This document shows positions 1-8,600 of a stretch of DNA of 9,598 bases, piece after piece. The translations under genes were made by a program, and so were the position numbers. Every line of letters begins with the position of its first letter. The stretch's first letter is position 1. Source of the stretch: Thermoplasmatota archaeon (GTDB taxonomy: Archaea > Thermoplasmatota > E2 > DHVEG-1). Below the pieces are notes generated by a model. It worked only from the letters and a program-made list of their open reading frames with translations, searched no databases and was not told the DNA's origin. The stretch is taken from NCBI GenBank assembly GCA_018824925.1, contig JAHJFH010000146.1:1-9598 (forward strand), given 5' to 3'.

Positions 1-160
1 ATATGTGGGGAAAATTATTTTTACCTGCGCAATCTTGTTCACAGCGGTTATCCCATTCCCGATCACGGTGATTTAATCCTGGGGTAAGAACATGACCACA
101 GGTCTTACAAAAGTGAGCATCTTCTTCGTTTTGTGTTCCGCATTGCGAGCAATAGACCAT
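1..160 (-). CDS. Zinc-ribbon protein, N-terminal part (partial at window edge)
   Basis: The first 53 residues are visible; the rest lies outside the window. The N-terminus reads MVYCSQCGTQNEEDAHFCKT followed by CGHV, a double CxxC zinc ribbon (Cys 4, 7, 18 and 21) expected to bind one zinc ion. After it come a charged stretch and two more cysteines (CEQDC). In archaea, small proteins with this N-terminus usually continue into one or more membrane segments, but none is visible here, so function is unknown. The start is ATG at 160-158. A Shine-Dalgarno-like GAGGT lies about 9 bases upstream and overlaps the TGA stop of the preceding zinc-ribbon gene; only 11 bases separate the two genes. They are therefore very likely co-transcribed from the promoter at 896-905. 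The zinc ribbon is clear from the sequence; any cellular role is inference. Confidence 0.8.
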   Translation of the reverse strand, partial: MVYCSQCGTQNEEDAHFCKTCGHVLTPGLNHRDREWDNRCEQDCAGKNNFPHI

Positions 161-171
161 CGTTGTTTACC

Positions 172-855
172 TCATTTTTTTTGTTGTGTCTGATATTGCC
201 CATACGCAAGTTGAAAACTATAAGCGATTAAAATTGCTGCAATGAATATGAGGATTAGATAGGTATCGATAAAATTTGCAAGGGAAGCAAGTAATGTTGA
301 TTTGATACCGGGGTATGTGTCAATAATGATGAAAATTCTTGCTGCTATCCAGATTGATAATATCGAACCTGCCGCTGAAACAAAGGGATACATCCATTGA
401 TACTGTTTTTTATATTTACGGTGGAAATAATTATTATAGCCAGATAGGAGAAATACTGCAAAGATATAAAGTAAATATGTGTATAATCCAAGTGACAGTG
501 CCCCAAAAAAGGCGATTGTTTCTCCTGCTGACTCAAAACCATAGATAACCAACCTGAGTATAATTAATGCAAGGAAACTACCAACTAAGGGTCCCCCGAT
601 TTTGAATGTTGTATCATACCAGGAATCAAACCGATTTCCAGCATCATTGAGTCCCTGCTCTAGGTGTTTACCAACCCTCTCAACAGATTTTCCGATATTC
701 TCGGCAATATTTTCCATAGATTCTTCGAGAGTCTCTTTCTTAGTTTTATCGACTTTATCATGCTCAGCTTGATTTTTTTTAGCGGATATTCCACAGGTTG
801 GACAAAAATCGGCGTCAGTGGGGAGCTTTCCTCCACATTTTGTACAATAGGTCAT
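172..855 (-). CDS. Zinc-ribbon protein with four predicted membrane segments
   Basis: 227 residues from the ATG at 855-853. That start is preferred over a longer in-frame reading to 909 because a strong GGGAGGT Shine-Dalgarno (860-866) sits 4 bases before it and because the extension would run into the TATA box at 896-905. Residues 1-21 form a zinc ribbon (MTYCTKCGGK, then FCPTCG; Cys 4, 7, 18, 21). Residues 28-80 are charged and probably helical (ESMENIAENIGKSVERVGKH), an amphipathic or coiled-coil-like linker. Four hydrophobic segments follow at about 87-106, 113-138, 156-178 and 197-217, ending in a short polar tail (QTQQKK). The zinc ribbon is probably cytosolic. It is the first gene of a two-gene operon of zinc-ribbon proteins. 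No catalytic motif is visible and I do not recognise a characterised family; a sensing or scaffold role would be a guess. Confidence 0.85.
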   Translation of the reverse strand: MTYCTKCGGKLPTDADFCPTCGISAKKNQAEHDKVDKTKKETLEESMENIAENIGKSVERVGKHLEQGLNDAGNRFDSWYDTTFKIGGPLVGSFLALIILRLVIYGFESAGETIAFFGALSLGLYTYLLYIFAVFLLSGYNNYFHRKYKKQYQWMYPFVSAAGSILSIWIAARIFIIIDTYPGIKSTLLASLANFIDTYLILIFIAAILIAYSFQLAYGQYQTQQKK

Positions 856-859
856 ATAA

Positions 860-866
860 ACCTCCC
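860..866 (-). promoter_or_regulatory. Shine-Dalgarno GGGAGGT that fixes the start of the membrane zinc-ribbon gene
   Basis: On the minus strand the sequence GGGAGGT stands 4 bases before ATG 855-853. It is complementary to the archaeal 16S 3' end and decides in favour of this start over upstream in-frame codons. Confidence 0.85.
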
Positions 867-895
867 TAATTGCGTTCAATATTGAAGTGGTTTTG

Positions 896-905
896 CTTAT
901 ATAAG
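896..905 (-). promoter_or_regulatory. TATA box for the zinc-ribbon operon
   Basis: CTTATATAAG, a palindromic archaeal TATA element, is centred about 45 bases upstream of the ATG at 855. Transcription about 25 bp downstream would begin near 873-876 and give a leader of roughly 20 bases that just includes the Shine-Dalgarno. Because the element is palindromic, its direction is inferred from the gene context. Confidence 0.65.
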
Positions 906-938
906 CCATTCGGAAATGAGATTTGTTTATAGATAAGA

Positions 939-946
939 TTTATATG
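939..946 (+). promoter_or_regulatory. TATA box for the lipoprotein gene
   Basis: TTTATATG preceded by a purine-rich stretch (AGATAAGA). Transcription about 25 bp downstream would begin near 966-969. That is either exactly at an in-frame ATG (966, leaderless) or about 20 bases before the ATG at 987. It lies back to back with the minus-strand TATA box at 896-905. Confidence 0.55.
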
Positions 947-986
947 AGAATCATGGTTTTTTTTTATGGGTAATGGAACGATATCG

Positions 987-1328
987 ATGAAAAGAATGGT
1001 ACTTTTAGTTATGAGCATTTTTTTTGTGCTGGTGTTGTTATTTGCTGGTTGTTCAGGGGAAAATAAATTTGTTGGTACCTGGCGGACAAAACCACTTGCT
1101 GGGGTATCATTTGGTTTAACATTTTCAGCGAACGGCACATTATATATTGAGGGGACCTCAACTTCTGTTGGGACTTGGGGAGTTCAAGATGAAAAACTAA
1201 TTATTAACGCCCCAGATGCTGTTTTATCAGTTAAGATATCAGGAGTTTTTTCTTATTCTTTTTCTGAGGGCGATCAAGTGTTAACCCTTTCTTCATCAGG
1301 TATATCAATAATTTTTGAGAAAAAATGA
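987..1328 (+). CDS. Small secreted lipoprotein, beta-rich
   Basis: 113 residues from ATG 987, or 120 from ATG 966. The N-terminus has a basic n-region (MKRM), a hydrophobic core (VLLVMSIFFVLVLL) and the lipobox LFAGC with Cys 22 as the expected lipidated residue. The mature part of about 90 residues alternates short predicted beta strands with glycine turns: FVGTWRTKP, FGLTFSANGTLYIEG, VGTWGV, KLIINA and a final VLTLSSSGISIIFEKK. This GTW...FxxNGT...GTW...L.I pattern resembles small lipocalin-like beta-barrel lipoproteins common in archaea; that family link is by impression only. It probably sits on the outer face of the membrane. The start is uncertain: 987 gives a canonical signal peptide, while 966 coincides with the predicted transcript start and would be leaderless. 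Neither has a strong Shine-Dalgarno. It is transcribed divergently from the zinc-ribbon operon and appears monocistronic. Confidence 0.8.
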   Translation: MKRMVLLVMSIFFVLVLLFAGCSGENKFVGTWRTKPLAGVSFGLTFSANGTLYIEGTSTSVGTWGVQDEKLIINAPDAVLSVKISGVFSYSFSEGDQVLTLSSSGISIIFEKK

Positions 1329-1363
1329 TTTAAAACAGGATTATATATCCAGTGTGCGATAGT

Positions 1364-1428
1364 GGGCTAGTGATTATAACGTCGCGCTTACAACGCGGAG
1401 ATCGCCTGTTAAATTCTAGCCTAGCCTA
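1364..1428 (+). pseudogene. Degenerate tRNA-Val(UAC), D-arm deleted
   Basis: 65 bases with a clear but damaged tRNA layout. The acceptor stem is 1364-1370 (GGGCTAG) with 1421-1427 (CTAGCCT), 7 bp including one G-T, then discriminator A 1428. The anticodon stem is 1382-1386 (TCGCG) with 1394-1398 (CGCGG), 5 bp, enclosing the 7-base loop CTTACAA with anticodon TAC at 1389-1391 (valine). The variable loop is AGATC. The D-arm lacks its 5' strand: TG is followed directly by ATTATAACG. The T-stem (GCCTG/CTAGC) has two mismatches and the T-loop is TTAAATT, lacking the invariant C56. The gene is about 9 bases short of a normal archaeal tRNA-Val. A TATA-like TTATATAT at 1341-1348 lies slightly too close to be a standard promoter. 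It is best read as a decayed tRNA copy, possibly left by an element that integrated at a tRNA gene. Confidence 0.7.
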
Positions 1429-1575
1429 TCATTAAGAACTCCTCCTACTATTATAATACCAAATCTCTGTCTATTAATTTGTTAAATCGTTGAGCTTATA
1501 AATCTGAATTTCCATACGATCTGTGGAATATTTCGATGCATAAGATATTAATCAGTGTCTCTCTTTAATTTTTTT
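1429..1575. other. Non-coding AT-rich spacer with a lone TATA-like element
   Basis: No reading frame of note lies between the tRNA remnant and the insertion sequence. A good TATA-like element (CTTATAAAT, 1495-1503, plus strand) is followed only by a ten-codon frame beginning near 1536. It may be a relic promoter whose downstream context was changed by the IS insertion, or an unrecognised short transcript. Confidence 0.4.
1562..1575 (+). repeat. Probable target-site duplication, left copy
   Basis: TCTTTAATTTTTTT directly abuts the left inverted repeat. The matching copy at 2571-2584 (TCTTTAGTTTTTTT) differs at one base and lies one base beyond the right inverted repeat. The T-run lowers the certainty. 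Confidence 0.6.
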
Positions 1576-1604
1576 TGTGATATCCCGAATTAAGTTTCTC
1601 CTGG
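1576..1604 (+). repeat. Left terminal inverted repeat of the IS
   Basis: Begins TGTGATATCCCGAA and ends CTCCTGG. It pairs with the reverse complement of 2541-2569 at 24 of 29 positions; mismatches are at positions 5, 15, 17, 19 and 25. Confidence 0.85.
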
Positions 1605-1622
1605 TTTTTCACATTCATAATT

Positions 1623-2514
1623 TCAACACGCTCTTTTACCATTTACTCTTGTTTTATCAAGAAACGCCTGATACGGTGTCCGTAGACACCCATTCTCCAG
1701 GCTGCTATGCGGACGTTTAAAATTATAATAACTCACCGCAGCATCCCAATAGAGGAAATGCCACCAAAGCTGCTACACTGTTTGACCTGCACGTTCAAAC
1801 CTTCCCATTACTTTGTGGGTGTTTCACCCGTGGCTTAATATGTTTAATACCCCGATCTTTCAGGAATTGCTGAAATTCATTCGGCTGTGGATCAGCACAG
1901 ATTTCCCGTGCAAGACTCGTAAACTGTTTACCATGATCCGTCATAATCTGTTTTGGAATACCATACCTTTGAATGGCTTGTTCAAGAACACAAATGGAGT
2001 TTTTCGCAGTTGCATGACTAAAAAAACTGCATCCTGTGATAATCCGTGATGCATCATCCTCAAACAGGATGATCTGATCACACTGCTCTGCGAACCAATC
2101 TGCATGCCACTGACTATTGCTGTATCGCCGTTCATACCGGATCAATTTCCAACGACGCTGCTTCCGCGGTTCATCCACAGCTAACCCCTCTTCCTTCAAG
2201 ACCTGATGGATACGATTATGTGGCAAATGAATACCCTGAACATCCAGAATCTTCTCAAGAGCTATCGCCCCAGACAGTGGATGCTCCCGTCGGGTTTCAA
2301 GAATGAGCATTCGTTCATCTTCTAAAACAGGTCGTGGCTTCCGACCAGGTTTCTGAGGAAAAGGATACTGACCACTTTCATGATATACCCTATGGATCGC
2401 TCGGATCCATTGAGGTGTAACATCCATGATTTTAGCTATACGATACACCGAACGTTCCTCCTTATCCATCTCCCTGACAATCCACCTGATGTTCTTCTGG
2501 TTGAGCTTCTTCAT
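1623..2514 (-). pseudogene. IS481-like transposase, frameshifted with internal amber stop
   Basis: From ATG 2514 (MKKLNQKN) the frame is open for 239 codons. A helix-turn-helix lies at about residues 21-45 (SVYRIAKIMDVTPQWIRAIH), then a second DNA-binding stretch and a basic linker to about 130. The integrase-type catalytic core follows, with WHADW (D139) and MTDHGKQF (D193). It runs to KHPQSNGKV and hits TGA at 1797-1795. Skipping one T there restores the other frame: ERAGQTV, an in-frame TAG at 1775-1773, then QLWWHFLYWDAAVSYYNFKR, PHSSLENG, PYQAFLDK and TGA at 1625-1623. The frameshift falls at the codon of the third catalytic residue (GKV|ER, the E of DDE), so the product is dead. A GTG start at 2568 inside the inverted repeat is possible but less likely. 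Two independent lesions indicate decay, not programmed frameshifting. Confidence 0.85.
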
Positions 2515-2540
2515 GTATACGAAATCACTTTTTTTATTTT

Positions 2541-2569
2541 CCAGAAGAAAGTAATTTCGGGATAACACA
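2541..2569 (-). repeat. Right terminal inverted repeat of the IS
   Basis: Read on the minus strand it begins TGTGTTATCCCGAA and ends CTTCTGG, the partner of 1576-1604. Confidence 0.85.
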
Positions 2570-2570
2570 T

Positions 2571-2584
2571 TCTTTAGTTTTTTT
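2571..2584 (+). repeat. Probable target-site duplication, right copy
   Basis: TCTTTAGTTTTTTT matches 1562-1575 at 13 of 14 positions. Its presence means the DNA from 2571 onward was once continuous with the DNA before 1576. Confidence 0.6.
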
Positions 2585-2600
2585 GATAAAATTTAAAAAC

Positions 2601-2610
2601 TATTTATTTA
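2601..2610 (+). promoter_or_regulatory. Possible TATA box of the giant surface-protein gene
   Basis: TATTTATTTA preceded by A-rich DNA (TTTAAAAAC). Transcription about 25 bp downstream would begin near 2632, leaving a leader of under 10 bases before ATG 2640. It lies only about 30 bp from the end of the IS, so any upstream control elements were displaced by the insertion. The AT-rich context makes false matches easy. Confidence 0.45.
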
Positions 2611-2639
2611 TTAACAATAGTAATTACTTAAAAACTAGG

Positions 2640-5600
2640 ATGGGGATCTTTACCTTGTTTTCAGAGCAATCTCTGGAGGGGACAATAAGATATGATGATG
2701 ATAGTTTTCAGGGCGATAGCCATCACCGTGTAGATAATCGTCTTTTTTCTAATAGCGGGGATACGTGGTTAGTTGATGACATTGATGTGCTTGTTGATCG
2801 GGTTTTAGCTACAAAGCGGTTTTCTTCTGTTGAAGTAAAAAGTAAGAATACATGTTCCGCGAGTCGTATGTGGAGACCTTGGAGTACTAGGAAGGCATTT
2901 GGAATTGTCCACAAGGTGCCGGTAAAAAAGATTGTATCTGTGTTGCTATCGCTTTTGTTGGTTTTTGTTACCATTGCTTCTGCTTCTTTAATTCAGTTTC
3001 CAGAGGGCGCTAACGGTGATGATCTGATGATTTCTCTTGATCCTGATGAGGTTCGTGATGGTGATCCTGTATTTGTAAATGTAACGGTACCTGTTTCTTT
3101 CAATATTGGTGTTGTTACGGTTGATTTCGCTGGTATAGAGTCTATTGATCTATTGTTGTCTGATAATTCTTCGCTGAAGGAGCTGTGGCAGGGTGTTTGG
3201 ATGATTCATGATGTGGAAGTTGGTGAGCATGTTATAACGATTACAGCATTTGGTGAAGAGAACACATCCCATCATGCAGATGTTAAATGGAATGTTTTAC
3301 CCAGAGATGACGAAGACAATGAGACTAGGGGCAATATACTCGATGGAACATTCGATGTTGAAAATAATTATTCAAATACAAACACCACGGTGATTGATGA
3401 GGAAAATAGTACATTAAATCAGACCCATGTTTCTATTGGTTTGAATGTTTTATTGCACAATGATGAAGAAAGTTATATTGTGAATGAAACCGTATTAATC
3501 TATGGTAATGTTTCATACAATAATTCTCTGGTAAATACCTCTATTGATCTGCTGATTTTTAGTTCTTCATATAATTCTTCGATAGTTGTAAATGCAACCG
3601 AAGGAGAATTTTATTATAGGATTACATCTACCGATATAGGTATTTATACTGTTCAAGCAATAGTTATATATGAGAATCAGACTGCCGGTAATGAGATAAC
3701 ATTTCGTGTTCTAGGTAGACCATCAGATAATATTTCATTGATACCTACTAATTTGTACATTTGGGATAATACTGTTTATAATAAAAAATATACTGGTGAT
3801 ATAATTACTTTTTATACGAATTATAGCTGTTCTAATCAGAGTATTGAAAACGCTACGTGTCTTATCTCTTTTAACAATGGATCTTGGACCGAACCAAAAC
3901 GTATGAACCACAGCGATGGCTATTATGTTTACAGGGGATCATTTAACGTTTCTGGAACTTATGAATTTCAGGTGGAATGTATTGCCTATGGCTATCAAAA
4001 TAGATCTTCCATAACCCAGTTTTTTATTTATGGAAACGAAAGTACCGTATCTATTGTGGACCCAAAAGAAGAACATATCGATGTAGTACCAGGGACACGG
4101 TTTTATGTGGAAAGAACTGTTGATGGGCTTCATGGAACGGATGTAATCTTTGCTCCGTTGTTTTCTGATGCTCTAATGTTTGAAAAAATTGAGGTTCTAT
4201 ATGATTCTGGAGATGATGAAAAACGCGTTGTAAAAACATCAGAATATGATGTTTCTTTGAATTACCGGGTGTATCGTGCTGGTAGGCCGCTGTCTCATAT
4301 TGAAAAGAATATTGATATGCAACGGAAAAAATTACCATCTGAACTAAGAGAGTTAGATCAAGTTGCCTATTCTCAGCCGTTTACATTACAGAGCCCCTGT
4401 ACCGTACGGATATGGTTTAAGGCACCAAGCTGGGAAGAGATTGACTGTGGCAGTAAACCATCTTCAGGACGAATTAGTTACCTAGTTTTTTCTGATGATA
4501 TGGGTGATGGATTTGATTTTGAGGGCAGTACTTGGTGGGGCTCAGATTGGGGTTACCGAAAGTTAATTACGATAAATTCTTCTCAGGTTGATGCTACTCT
4601 CACGAACTTCCCGATACTTGTATACAGTACTTCTGATAGTGACCTTGCGTTTCATGCTCAGGATGATGGCGATGATATTGCTTTTGTGTTGTATTCTGAT
4701 AACAGTACGCAGCTTAACCATGAGGTAGAGTTATTTAATGGTACTACTGGAGAGCTTGTTGCCTGGGTAAACGTGACCAGTCTCAGCTCATCTGTTGATA
4801 CGAAGATTTGGATGTATTATGGAAACAGTACGTGTAGCAGTCAGGAGAATATAGCCGATACATGGGACGGTGGGTTCGAGGGAGTACAGCACTTCAATGA
4901 AAGTTCGGGAACATTATGCGATTCGACATCTAACGATATGGATGTTACAGCGGGGGGTACACCCACATATGCAGCAAATGCAAAAGTTGGCAATGGCATT
5001 AAATACACATCTGAAGCCGCTTCTAATATGATTTACACCACCTCACCGTTTGATACAGTAGGCAACAATTGGACGCTTGAATTCTGGGCTAATTACAGCC
5101 AGATAGTAGACTACCAAACAATTATTTGGCTTCAGGCAGATGCTAGTGGAAATTGGAAAGAGCTTTTTAGCGTATCCTCTGCTTCAGATATTTTAGTTTG
5201 GTGGGGTAATGGTCCATCGGGAGGTGACACTCTTATCAACATGGTATGGGGGTCATGGCATCATTGGGCGTTCAGATATAATGACTCGACCCAAAAAACG
5301 TTCATATACAAGGATGGAGTTATTCAAAACCCTTCAGGATATTCTGCCGACCTTGGTAATTCGGTAGGCAGTGCTAAATGGGCACATTTCAACCGCTGGG
5401 ATGCACCCAACCAAGGTGGTATTGGCACTTTAGATGAATGGCGATTCTCTACAGAACTTCGCTCCCCCGCCTGGATTAATACATGTTATAACACTATGAA
5501 TAATACAGCAACATTCCTTAATTTTAGCAGCGAGCAACAAAATACTGGTCCTACAATAACAGGTGAGATTCCAAGTAATGGCTCCATAGATATCAGTCCG

Positions 5601-8600
5601 ACTCCGACATTGAATGTGACTGTTGATGATGCTGATGATGATACGCTTACTGCGTACTGGTGTAGCAATAGTAGTGGTAGCTGGGTGTTGTTTGCTACCA
5701 ATAGTAGTGTTGATACCAGTAGTGGGTCTGTAAACATAATACAAACCAATAGTAACTTTAGTAATTACAGCGTTAGGTATTATTGGAGTGTAAACCTCAC
5801 TGATGGTACTAATTGGCGTAATGAAACGTATCATTTCAATACTGCAGCAATAAACACCTCGGTTGCCACAATCAGCCCATATGAAGTGACAACATCAATT
5901 CTTAGTCTTACTTCAACAGGAGATGGCGGTCTGGATAACGTAACACTATGGTACCGCTATAGTAGTGATAATTCTATGTGGTGGAACAGTAGCTGGAAGT
6001 ATAGGAAGAAGCTTACGATAAATTCCAGCCAAGTATCAGGTGATCTAACAAACTTCCCGATACTCGTAAATATTACTGATAGTAATCTTTCAAGTAAAGC
6101 ACAATCTGATGGTGATGATATAGTATTCACTAACTCCTCTGGGATAAAACTCAATCATGAACTTGAACTATTTAATGGAACCACTGGTGAGCTTGTTGCA
6201 TGGGTAAACGTCACCTCGCTTAGTGGTTCGACAGATACTGAGATTTATATGTACTACGGCAACAGCACATGTAGTAGTCAAGAAAATGTTTATGATACAT
6301 GGAACAGTGGTTATGTCGGTGTATGGCATTTAAGCGAAACCCCAACAGTTGACAGCTACGCCTATGATTCGACTTCCAATGACAATAATGGAACTTTCGA
6401 AGTAAGTATGAATTCTACTGACCAAGTTGATGGGCAGATGGATGGAAGTTTGGATTTTGATGGTGGGGATGATTATGTGCAGATTAATGATGGTTCATTT
6501 TTCTCAATTGACAACTTTACGCTTTCGTTGTGGGCATATCGTGCTACTGATAGTGGTACTTATGAAATGCTATTGGATAATCGGGATGCTAATGATAATG
6601 GGTGGCGGTTTTTGATATGGGATGATGACAAACTTGCTGTTTCGTATAACACCATTGACGTAAAAAGTACAACTAATATTTCGACAACTCAATGGTATTA
6701 TTTAGTTGCAACAGCAGACGGTACAACAATTAAAATTTATATTAATGGTACACAAAATAATTCTGGATTACAGAGTGGTTCAATAAGTGAAAGTACCAAT
6801 CTTATAATCGGTGCAAGGAGTTACACAAGCCAAATTCTTAACTGGCCCGGCCGCATCGATGACATCCGTATTTCAAACATAGCAAGAAATAGTAGCTGGA
6901 TCGGTGCAACATATAACTCAACAAATAATCCTTCTACTTTTATAGGTATTGGGAGTGAAGAAAACTGGATGCAATGGTCTGATGCAAGTAACCCAGATAC
7001 CAGCAGTCCATGGAGCTGGGAGTTTGACTTCCCGAACAGCACGGGCTATTATGATTTCTATAGCATCGGAAAAAAAACAGGAAACACAGACGAAACAGCA
7101 CCAAATTCCGCTGACACAATATGCTTCTATCGAGGAAATACCGCCCCAGAGATCAGCAACCCATACCCAATCAATGAATCAACAGATATCAGTGTAAACC
7201 CAATGTTGAATATCACCATTAATGACGCACATGGAGATACCATGACCATCACCTGGTATAGTAACTCTTCAGGATCATGGCTGGTATTTGGGACAAATAG
7301 CTCAATTAGTAACGGAACATACCATCAAACAAATACCAACTTCAGCAACTACAGCATTACTTACTACTGGAACATAAGTGTAAACGATGGAACAGATACC
7401 AACAATTCAGCTATTTATCGCTTCACAACCGAAATAATAAACACATCGATTGATAGCATCACACCTTATGAAATTACAGCATCCACACTTTCTATTACTG
7501 CTACTTCAGAACATAACGACTACAGTAATGTTACACTATGGTACCGCTACTCTTCTAATAATTCAACATGGTGGAACAGCAGCTGGTCATATGCTAAGAA
7601 GATAATAATCAACAGCAGTCAAGTTAGTGAAACTCTAACAAACTTTCCAATTTTATTTCATAACACATCTTCTGATTTTGCAGCTCATGCTCAATCGGAT
7701 GGAGATGATTTTACTTTTATAGACGCGACAAACACTACTCAATATAACCATGAGATAGAATCATATAACTCTAGCACAGGCGACTTAATTGCATGGGTGA
7801 ATGTCACTACCGTTAATAGCACCACAGATACGATATTATATCTTTATTACGGCAATCCAATTTGTAATAACCAGGAGACTAGTGCAGGAACATGGGATAG
7901 TAATCATGTTGGTGTATGGCATTTTAATGAAATACCTGGAGTAGATGGCTATGTATATGATTCAACTTCAAATAATAATGATGGTTCGTTTATCACTATG
8001 GATTCAAGCAACCAGGTACCAGGTAAGATTGGTGGAAGTCTGACATTTGACGGAAGTGCGGAAAGGGTTGAAACAGGGGTAATAGCGCATGGTATCGGTA
8101 CTGGTAATTTTACATATGAAGGTTGGGTTTGGAGAATATCTGATACAGGAAATGCATACCAAGGTGTTCAGTCAAATGGTGATTATGCTCCTTGTATGTA
8201 TGTTGAAGTTAATAGTGAAAATGTGTGGGGGGGATACTGGGGCAATCCTATGCAGACATCCCAAGCATTTCCAATTGGTTCATGGCATCATATAGTTATG
8301 GTGCGTAGAAGTGGTACAATATACTTATACTACGATTCTGTCGAAGATTCAAATAATTATTCTAGAAGTAATTCAATGCCTAATGCTCTAATGAGATTTG
8401 GTGCATCTAGTGCAATAGCAACAAATCATGCTAATGTAAATATAACCGATGCAAGATTCTCCAACATTGCACGAAATATGAGTTGGATTGGTGCAACATA
8501 TAACTCAACAAATAATCAAAATACATTTTTAAGTATCGAGAGTGAAGAAGGTTGGTTGCAATGGTCTGACGGAAGTAATCCCGATGCCAGTAGTCCATGG

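Larger units (their letters stand above)
1576..2569 (-). mobile_element. IS481-like insertion sequence, complete ends, inactivated
   Basis: A 994-bp element bounded by imperfect terminal inverted repeats of 29 bp (24 of 29 matching) that begin TGTG and share the core TATCCCGAA. It carries a single transposase frame on the minus strand that starts just inside the right end. A near-identical 14-base direct repeat flanks it (1562-1575 and 2571-2584). A size near 1 kb, TGT-type termini, a single helix-turn-helix plus DDE transposase and a variable, long target duplication all fit the IS481 family. The transposase is frameshifted and contains a stop, so the copy could move only with help in trans. 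The element looks richer in G+C than the DNA around it. Family assignment rests on remembered family traits, not on a search. Confidence 0.8.

Noticed and set aside
866..1138. 90-codon minus-strand frame overlapping the lipoprotein
   Set aside because: It is antisense to the lipoprotein and crosses both divergent promoters; the lipobox on the plus strand is the convincing reading.
1364..1428. Functional intron-bearing, split or D-armless tRNA
   Set aside because: The gene is shorter than normal, not longer; the T-stem mismatches and missing C56 add to the D-arm loss, and D-armless tRNAs are not expected in archaea.
1536..1568. Ten-codon frame after the TATA element at 1495-1503
   Set aside because: Too short, no Shine-Dalgarno, and it ends just before the IS; not supported as a gene.
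1773..1775. In-frame TAG in the transposase as a pyrrolysine codon
   Set aside because: The same gene has a frameshift just before it, and nothing here shows pyrrolysine machinery; ordinary decay explains both.
1790..1800. Programmed frameshift in the transposase
   Set aside because: There is no clear slippery heptamer, and the restored frame meets TAG after seven codons, so frameshifting would not give a full protein.
2583..2642. TTG start at 2583 for the giant gene
   Set aside because: It lies at the edge of the IS target duplication, upstream of the probable TATA box and transcript start, and adds only a Lys/Asn-rich stretch; ATG 2640 is preferred.
4051..4338. 95-codon minus-strand frame inside the surface gene
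   Set aside because: Antisense shadow of a well-supported coding frame; no start signals.
5430..5834. 134-codon open frame on the minus strand inside the surface gene
   Set aside because: It mirrors Ser/Asn/Thr-rich repeats on the other strand, has no promoter or Shine-Dalgarno, and its product is low-complexity.
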